This document shows, in pieces, positions 40,927 through 45,772 of a stretch of 45,772 nt of DNA. The notes beneath the pieces were generated by a model that worked only from the letters and a program-made list of their open reading frames with translations, had not been told where the DNA came from and did not search any database. A program made the position numbers and the translations under genes. Source of the stretch: an uncultured Winogradskyella sp. (lineage in GTDB: Bacteria; Bacteroidota; Bacteroidia; Flavobacteriales; Flavobacteriaceae); NCBI RefSeq assembly GCF_937958655.1, contig NZ_CALGNH010000030.1, positions 1-45,772 of the forward strand, written 5' to 3'. The first letter of the stretch is position 1; the number at the start of each line of letters is the position of its first letter.

Positions 40927-43224
40927 TTAGTTCTTCACCTTGTTCTTAAACTTATTAAAGTCGCTTTCTTTAGCTTCTCTTGGCCAAGAATTATTAGTTG
41001 TATCAATATCGGCTGTTTCTAAATCTGGATCTACAGTAATAGCCACAATTTCTTTATCACTAGCTACTGCTCTACTAACTTCTTTATCATTGTATCTCCA
41101 AATTTGCGCTGGGTAGGTTACTTTTTCTTTAGAACCATCTGCATACTCGTACTGCACAATTAAAGGCATTACTAATCCACCTGGTTTATCAAAAGTAACT
41201 TGATAGAAGTATTTAGGAGATTTCTTCATAGTTTTTTGTTGCTCTGGTGTAAAGTTATCCATAATATATTCCTTTACGGTAGGCAACTCTTCAATAGCTA
41301 CATTAGAGTTTAAAGCATCATCATAACCTTCGTCACCTTCCCCAATAAAATAAACTAAGTCACTGGGATTCATATTATAGCGTTCTGCTAATTTTCTACC
41401 ATTCTCATTTGGATTGCTGGTAACGGCATATTTCTTAACTTCTTTTATACCAATATCTGTGTAGTCTGTAGTATAGAACCACCCTCTCCAAAACCAATCT
41501 AAATCAACTGCAGATGCATCTTCCATAGTACGGAAAAAATCTTCTGGTGTTGGGTGTTTAAACATCCAACGGTTAGCATACTCTCTAAATGAATAATCAA
41601 AAAGATCTCGTCCCATTATAGTTTCGCGCAAAATATTTAAACCTGTTGCTGGCTTGCTATAAGCGTTACTTCCAAACTGATAGGTGTTTATACCTTTAGT
41701 CATAATTGGCGCAATATAATCTTGGTTTCCACCCATATACCTCACAATATTTTTTGCAGGACCTCTACGAGACGGATACTTAGCGTGCTCTGTAGATAAT
41801 GCTGTTGGATTCCACTCCCCAAAATCTTGTTCTGCTACGTATTGCACAAAGGTATTTAACCCCTCGTCCATCCATGTCCATTGACGCTCATCACTGTTAA
41901 CTATCATAGGAAAGAAATTATGACCAACCTCATGTATAATAACACTTATCATTCCGTACTTAGTTCTGTCTGAATAGTTACCATCTTTATCTGGACGACC
42001 AAAATTGTAACAAATCATAGGGTACTCCATTCCCATTGGTGCATGCACAGAAATGGCTTTATGATACGGATAATCAAACGTCATACGCGAATATGATTTT
42101 AAAGTACTAGCTACGGTTCTTGTAGACCATTGCTCCCATAGTGGATTTCCTTCTTTAGAATACATAGAAACGGCCATAACATCTCGGTCACCTATTTTAA
42201 CCGCCATCATATCCCAAATAAATTTTCGGGATGTAGCAAAGCCAAAATCTCTAACCATTTGTGCAGATAACTTCCACGTTTTCTTGTCTTTACTTTTAGT
42301 TTTTTCTGTTTTACGAGCTTCCTCTTCGTTTACAATCATTACAGGTTTATCAAAAGATTTCTTAGCCTTTTTATAGCGCTTCATCATCTCTTTTGTAAAG
42401 ACATCTTCTCTGTTGGTAAGATATCCTGTACCGTCTAAAATATGATCGGCAGGTACTGTAATGTTCACATCAAAATCACCAAATGGTAAAGCAAACTCAT
42501 CGCGTCCCCAAAACTGAGAATTCTGCCAACCTTCTACGTCATTGTACACAGCCATACGAGGATAGAACTGAGCCATTACATATATTCTGTTATCATTTTC
42601 TTCGAAATACTCATAACCAGAACGCCCACCGTCTTTAACGTGATCGTTAATATTATACCACCATTTAATACTGAAAGAAAACTTATCGCCTGTTTTCATT
42701 GCTTTTGGCAATTCTACACGCATCATAGTACGGTTAATAGTATGTGGTAAGTCTTTACCATTAACATCTTTTACGTGCTCTATATTAAAACCGCCATCAA
42801 AACGTTCTTTTAAATAGGTAGATGTTGCTCTAGATGCAGATGTAGCAGGACCAATACCTGTACTATTGATTAGAGGGGTTTTAGAATCTTTAGCACGCAT
42901 GTTTTGATCTAACTGAACCCATAAATATTTTAATTCGTCTGGTGAATTATTTGTATAGGTAATAGTTTCGTCTCCGTATAGCCTAGCATTTACGTCATCA
43001 ATCTCTATATCCATTTTGTAATCCGCTTGCTGCTGATAATAGGCTGGACCAGGTGCACCAGAACCAGTCCTAAACATGTTTGGAGTTGCAAATTCATCGT
43101 ATAATTGCTTGAATTTGTTTTGATTAGTGTGACCAGGTTTACGCACTGGCTCAATCTCATTTTGTGCAGAGGTACTTGCAGATACAAATAGTATTGCTAC
43201 CAAGAAATACTTGAAGATTTTCAT
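40927..43224 (-). CDS. Exported M1-family metallopeptidase
   Basis: A gluzincin aminopeptidase-like enzyme of 765 residues with a signal peptide (about 1-20, ending TSAQ). An N-terminal beta-sandwich (about 65-270) precedes the catalytic domain. The zinc site is HEVGH at 431-435, with the third ligand Glu in WMDEGLNTF, exactly the HExxH-x18-E spacing. The usual GAMEN exopeptidase motif reads GMEYP near 398-402, so aminopeptidase activity is not assured. Only a small C-terminal domain follows. The DUF6702 gene lies directly upstream, a common arrangement in flavobacteria. The physiological substrate is unknown. Confidence 0.92.
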   Translation of the reverse strand: MKIFKYFLVAILFVSASTSAQNEIEPVRKPGHTNQNKFKQLYDEFATPNMFRTGSGAPGPAYYQQQADYKMDIEIDDVNARLYGDETITYTNNSPDELKYLWVQLDQNMRAKDSKTPLINSTGIGPATSASRATSTYLKERFDGGFNIEHVKDVNGKDLPHTINRTMMRVELPKAMKTGDKFSFSIKWWYNINDHVKDGGRSGYEYFEENDNRIYVMAQFYPRMAVYNDVEGWQNSQFWGRDEFALPFGDFDVNITVPADHILDGTGYLTNREDVFTKEMMKRYKKAKKSFDKPVMIVNEEEARKTEKTKSKDKKTWKLSAQMVRDFGFATSRKFIWDMMAVKIGDRDVMAVSMYSKEGNPLWEQWSTRTVASTLKSYSRMTFDYPYHKAISVHAPMGMEYPMICYNFGRPDKDGNYSDRTKYGMISVIIHEVGHNFFPMIVNSDERQWTWMDEGLNTFVQYVAEQDFGEWNPTALSTEHAKYPSRRGPAKNIVRYMGGNQDYIAPIMTKGINTYQFGSNAYSKPATGLNILRETIMGRDLFDYSFREYANRWMFKHPTPEDFFRTMEDASAVDLDWFWRGWFYTTDYTDIGIKEVKKYAVTSNPNENGRKLAERYNMNPSDLVYFIGEGDEGYDDALNSNVAIEELPTVKEYIMDNFTPEQQKTMKKSPKYFYQVTFDKPGGLVMPLIVQYEYADGSKEKVTYPAQIWRYNDKEVSRAVASDKEIVAITVDPDLETADIDTTNNSWPREAKESDFNKFKNKVKN

Positions 43225-43287
43225 TATAAATAGTGTTGTTTAAAAATGCTGCATAAAATTACTCAAATGAGTTGCATTAACATAATT

Positions 43288-43794
43288 TTAGTTAAAGTTT
43301 AACATGCAATTATCATTACCAGGGATGAGTAGAAAGCTCTTATTTTTACTAAGACCTTTTATTCTTAATATATTTTGTTGCTCTTCAAAAACATCAAACA
43401 AAATTGTATTTGTTACAGCAACTGTTTTAGGGTTTAAAATACCCTCAACTTCTAAATAGCAATACGTAATATCGTCTTTATAATCTTTACCTAAATAATT
43501 TAAAGTTACAGGTTGTCCGTTTACCGCTATCTCTAACTTATCGTTTAAATAGCGCTTAATGTATTTATCTATGGTTGTAGCATCATTGTCTGGTGCTAGT
43601 GTAATGCTTTCGTCGTACCGTTGTTGCAACAACTTTTCGAAATCATCTATAAAAATTTGACTGATAATTTGAAGTGCTTGTTGATCCTTAACATACTCAA
43701 TATTAGTAACACTCACATAATACTCATGCTTTATATCTTGTGATATATTTAGTGGTGTAAGATAAAATAAGAGTAAAAGATATAATGCTTTCAT
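43288..43794 (-). CDS. DUF6702 family secreted protein
   Basis: A 168-residue exported protein: a signal peptide at about 1-19, then a single domain with the family's opening HEYYVSVTNIEYVKDQQALQ near 23-42 and IISQIFIDDFEKLLQQRY near 43-60. The role is unknown. In Bacteroidota this gene is typically found next to the M1 peptidase, as here (63 bases upstream of it), so a partner function in the periplasm is plausible but not shown. It has its own -7 box. Confidence 0.85.
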   Translation of the reverse strand: MKALYLLLLFYLTPLNISQDIKHEYYVSVTNIEYVKDQQALQIISQIFIDDFEKLLQQRYDESITLAPDNDATTIDKYIKRYLNDKLEIAVNGQPVTLNYLGKDYKDDITYCYLEVEGILNPKTVAVTNTILFDVFEEQQNILRIKGLSKNKSFLLIPGNDNCMLNFN

Positions 43795-43835
43795 ACTAGA
43801 ATAATTGTGAATTTAAGGGGAACCAAAAAACATTC

Positions 43836-43843
43836 CAAAATTA
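43836..43843 (-). promoter_or_regulatory. -7 box of the DUF6702 / M1 peptidase genes
   Basis: The minus strand reads TAATTTTG, an exact TAnnTTTG match 41 bases upstream of ATG 43794; it overlaps the stop codon of the preceding gene. Confidence 0.45.
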
Positions 43844-44635
43844 GTCTTTCTTTAAAGATGCTCTATTTTTTTGGTAATCTTTAAGTTTTTGATGTAGATA
43901 TTCTATTAATTTTATTTCATTTTTTTGATTGCAAAGATTTAAAAATTGGGCGTCCTCTTGGCAAAATAAAAAATATTCTACCTTAAGGTTTTCGTCTAAG
44001 TCAACGTTTTCAAAAATAATAGATTCGTAGTTTGTTCTCAGTCTAGTAATACATTTATCTCTATTGTCTAGATCTACAATTACTTTGAGCTTATTTGTTC
44101 TGCCACTGATTCTATTAAGTAATTTATGAACGTTAAGCCCTAAACCTGTGTATATTGGCCCGCCACTTTCTGCATCATGGAGTTTACGTTCATTTTGTGT
44201 TAAAGGTAAATTTGTGTTTCCTGGGATTCCTAAATCGTAAAAATTGATCTCAGTTTTGGCATCTGAATTCTCTAAATCAGATTCTAAACTTCCGGTTAAG
44301 ATTTTTCCAACTATAACTTTATCTAAGGCATTAATTTTTTCAATCAGTTGAATTGACAATTGCCCTGACGCTTCTTGTAATTGCGATACAATATGAGTAG
44401 TAGTTTCATATTTTAAACCAGAAATTAGCAAGGTATCCAAGGCTTTGGCTTTAATCCTAAAACTTCCATCATCTTCTGATATGGCATAACTAGAAGCTGT
44501 TCTATTTAAAATGTGTAACCCTTCTACCTCATCATTGGCCATGAGTTTACCCTTAAGTTCTTTCCTTTGGGCATTTACCAAAAAAAAAGAAAATAGCGTA
44601 ACTAAGTAAATAAAAAGCCTAATTCTTTTCAACAT
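43841..44635 (-). CDS. Carboxypeptidase-regulatory-like secreted protein (paralogue 2)
   Basis: A 264-residue exported protein with a signal peptide at about 1-22. A carboxypeptidase-D regulatory-like beta sandwich follows at about 25-115, with the typical HILNRTASSYAISEDDGSF stretch. After the motif LDKVIVGKILTGSLESDLEN near 104-123, the C-terminal half (about 125-264) is charged and helical and unlike any domain I know. The same LTGxLxxDLEN motif occurs in the gene upstream, so the two are paralogues. The start lies inside the end of that gene (17-base overlap). No barrel domain is present, so it is not a TonB receptor. Function unknown. Confidence 0.8.
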   Translation of the reverse strand: MLKRIRLFIYLVTLFSFFLVNAQRKELKGKLMANDEVEGLHILNRTASSYAISEDDGSFRIKAKALDTLLISGLKYETTTHIVSQLQEASGQLSIQLIEKINALDKVIVGKILTGSLESDLENSDAKTEINFYDLGIPGNTNLPLTQNERKLHDAESGGPIYTGLGLNVHKLLNRISGRTNKLKVIVDLDNRDKCITRLRTNYESIIFENVDLDENLKVEYFLFCQEDAQFLNLCNQKNEIKLIEYLHQKLKDYQKNRASLKKD

Positions 44636-45437
44636 TCATTTTTAGAAAAGATCTACTTAATTGCGTAATACGCTCTAAAAATTGTAGTTCTTTATCCTTT
44701 TGTAAAAGTTTCTTGTCCACTCCTTTACGTTCTACATACGCTATAAAGTTGTCTACTTCTTTTAAAGGAATATTAAAATTTACATGAATATAGTTCATAC
44801 TATATTTATCTAAGGCTTGCTTAAAGGGTGTTTGTTGTATGCTATTAGCATTATGATCTACAGGGTAGTCTTTATCTATATCTGCCACTTGCCTTACAAC
44901 AAACTCTGCAAGGTTTACGACATTAAGCATATGCTCTACTCTTGGGTTGTTTTCATTAAAAGCCAAGTTATCTGCTTTGGTTTTAAAATCTGGTGAAAAC
45001 TCAAAGTCTTCCAAATGATCTAAGCCAAAATAAACATCATCTAAACTAACATTATAGGTTCTTACATTTTCTAGGTCTGCATTTAGATTTCCTGTTAAAC
45101 CAAAAGGTAAAATAACAACTTCATCTAATTTATTAACCTCTTCTACTAAGATAACTGTAAGCTTTTTAGACGTTATTATTTCTTCTGAAATCTTTACATC
45201 AAAATCTTTAAACTGTAGAGAACTAAATTGAATAAGATCATTAAGCGCAACTTTTATGGTAAATTCTCCGTTTTTGTCCGTAACCGTACCTTTATTAGAT
45301 GAGGTATTATAGACAGCTACGCCTTCTTTATCTTGGGTGGTAACGGCTATTCTGCCGTTAATTTGCACACGCTCAATGTCTTGGCTATACGTTGTGAGTG
45401 TTAAAGCAAAGAGTACAATTGTAATTATATGTTTCAT
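44619..45437 (-). CDS. Carboxypeptidase-regulatory-like secreted protein (paralogue 1)
   Basis: A 272-residue exported protein with a signal peptide at about 1-18 (ending TTYSQ). The regulatory-like beta sandwich covers about 22-105 (VAVYNTSSNKGTVTDKNGEF) and is followed by LDEVVILPFGLTGNLNADLEN near 104-124, which looks like the link between the first domain and the plug of SusC-type receptors. The remaining 145 residues are helical and include no barrel. It is the first gene of a minus-strand run leading to the M1 peptidase. I do not recognise the C-terminal part. Confidence 0.8.
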   Translation of the reverse strand: MKHIITIVLFALTLTTYSQDIERVQINGRIAVTTQDKEGVAVYNTSSNKGTVTDKNGEFTIKVALNDLIQFSSLQFKDFDVKISEEIITSKKLTVILVEEVNKLDEVVILPFGLTGNLNADLENVRTYNVSLDDVYFGLDHLEDFEFSPDFKTKADNLAFNENNPRVEHMLNVVNLAEFVVRQVADIDKDYPVDHNANSIQQTPFKQALDKYSMNYIHVNFNIPLKEVDNFIAYVERKGVDKKLLQKDKELQFLERITQLSRSFLKMNVEKN

Positions 45438-45564
45438 ATTTGGTTATTGATTTATAAAGTTCGTTGATTATATTCACTTCTCATAAAATTTGGCTAATAA
45501 AACTTTGTTAAATTCAACAACATTGAGCTTGGGTTATCTTGGTATTTAGGATTATTTTTACACT

Positions 45565-45772
45565 ATGAAATCACTATTAATTGCAAGTACATCTACGGTC
45601 CATGGCAGTGGCTATTTAGACTATCTTTTGGACGCCCTACGTAGTCATTTTAAATCTGCTAACGAAATTTTATTTATCCCTTACGCCAGACCTGGAGGAA
45701 TGTCTTATGACGACTACACTAAAATCGCTTCTAAGGCCTTTAATAAAATAGGTAAAACAATTAAAGGTATAC
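45565..45772 (+). CDS. pepE: Dipeptidase E (N-terminal part, cut by window edge)
   Basis: I translated this frame by hand from ATG 45565; it is open to the right edge, 69 residues. It begins MKSLLIASTSTVHGSGYLDY and continues with ILFIPYARPGGMSYDDY near 34-50, the N-terminal signature of peptidase E (family S51), which hydrolyses Asp-Xaa dipeptides in the cytoplasm. The catalytic Ser lies beyond the window. Upstream, TATCTTGG at 45535-45542 is one base off a -7 box. Confidence 0.88.
   Translation, partial: MKSLLIASTSTVHGSGYLDYLLDALRSHFKSANEILFIPYARPGGMSYDDYTKIASKAFNKIGKTIKGI

Noticed and set aside
1..45772. CRISPR arrays, tRNA or rRNA genes, insertion sequences, prophage or toxin-antitoxin genes
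   Set aside because: I looked for regularly spaced repeats, cloverleaf genes, transposase or integrase signatures and paired small genes, and saw none. The three small minus-strand genes at 6558-7805 do not resemble a toxin-antitoxin pair.

Overview
The window looks like chromosomal DNA from a marine-type member of the Flavobacteriaceae (Bacteroidota). It is AT-rich. Its promoters match the Bacteroidota -7 box TAnnTTTG, and Shine-Dalgarno sequences are weak or absent. Diagnostic genes include a Thermus/Rickettsia-type isocitrate dehydrogenase, DUF1573 and DUF6702 proteins, a Nramp-like transporter of the Bacteroidota kind and a bacterial kynurenine pathway. I see no tRNA, rRNA, CRISPR array, insertion sequence, phage gene or plasmid gene. 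Most of the window is housekeeping.

Layout. 1-661: start of a secreted lamin-tail-like protein, cut by the left edge. 919-6495: the elongasome operon mreB-mreC-mreD-mrdA-rodA, closed by a terminator. 6558-7805: three small minus-strand genes (two membrane peptides and a cysteine-rich lipoprotein whose start codon seems to be missing). 7912-9351: icd. 9581-15465: a tightly packed minus-strand operon valS-gntK-gnd-gntP. 15648-17500: DUF1573 protein and a two-lobed aspartic protease with a PDZ domain, converging on a shared terminator. 17613-19816: aminotransferase and murB. 20001-21332: ECF sigma factor with its RskA-type anti-sigma factor. 21420-22106: aquaporin. 22238-25340: a tight run of a small Cys-rich membrane protein, a GT2 glycosyltransferase, a second ECF sigma factor without an anti-sigma neighbour, and a Nramp relative without the usual metal ligands. 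25383-29533: lipA, gap and a TPR hybrid histidine kinase. 29530-32454: lpxK, a NIF3-family protein and a zinc-ribbon-family protein that has lost its cysteines. 32581-34925: msrA, a methyltransferase and a lipoprotein. 34926-35302: a gene-free stretch with a mobile-type repeat and a probable small structured RNA. 35303-40545: kynurenine catabolism (kynU, kmo, 3-hydroxyanthranilate dioxygenase, ACMS decarboxylase) followed by an O-methyltransferase. 40542-45437: tatA, an M1 peptidase, a DUF6702 protein and two carboxypeptidase-regulatory-like proteins. 45565-end: start of pepE.

How the genes work together. The mre operon builds the side wall. The gluconate genes import gluconate, phosphorylate it and oxidise it into the pentose phosphate pathway. 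The kynurenine genes take kynurenine to 3-hydroxyanthranilate and then to 2-aminomuconate semialdehyde, so the route is degradative rather than a route to NAD. Tryptophan dioxygenase and aminomuconate semialdehyde dehydrogenase are not in the window.

I do not see an obvious new defence, mobile or biosynthetic system. The best leads are smaller. (i) A terminated, highly structured RNA of about 120 nt lies at 35092-35214 and is shaped like a 6S RNA. (ii) Different short palindromic repeats occupy four of the five gene junctions from the kynU upstream region to the O-methyltransferase, and a further copy lies at the start of the ACMSD frame; one supplies a possible kmo start codon, and the ACMSD copy is translated as an N-terminal extension. 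(iii) Two proteins have lost four-cysteine metal sites. (iv) The Nramp relative lacks its ligand motif. (v) A 6-phosphogluconate dehydrogenase is altered in its phosphate-binding loop.
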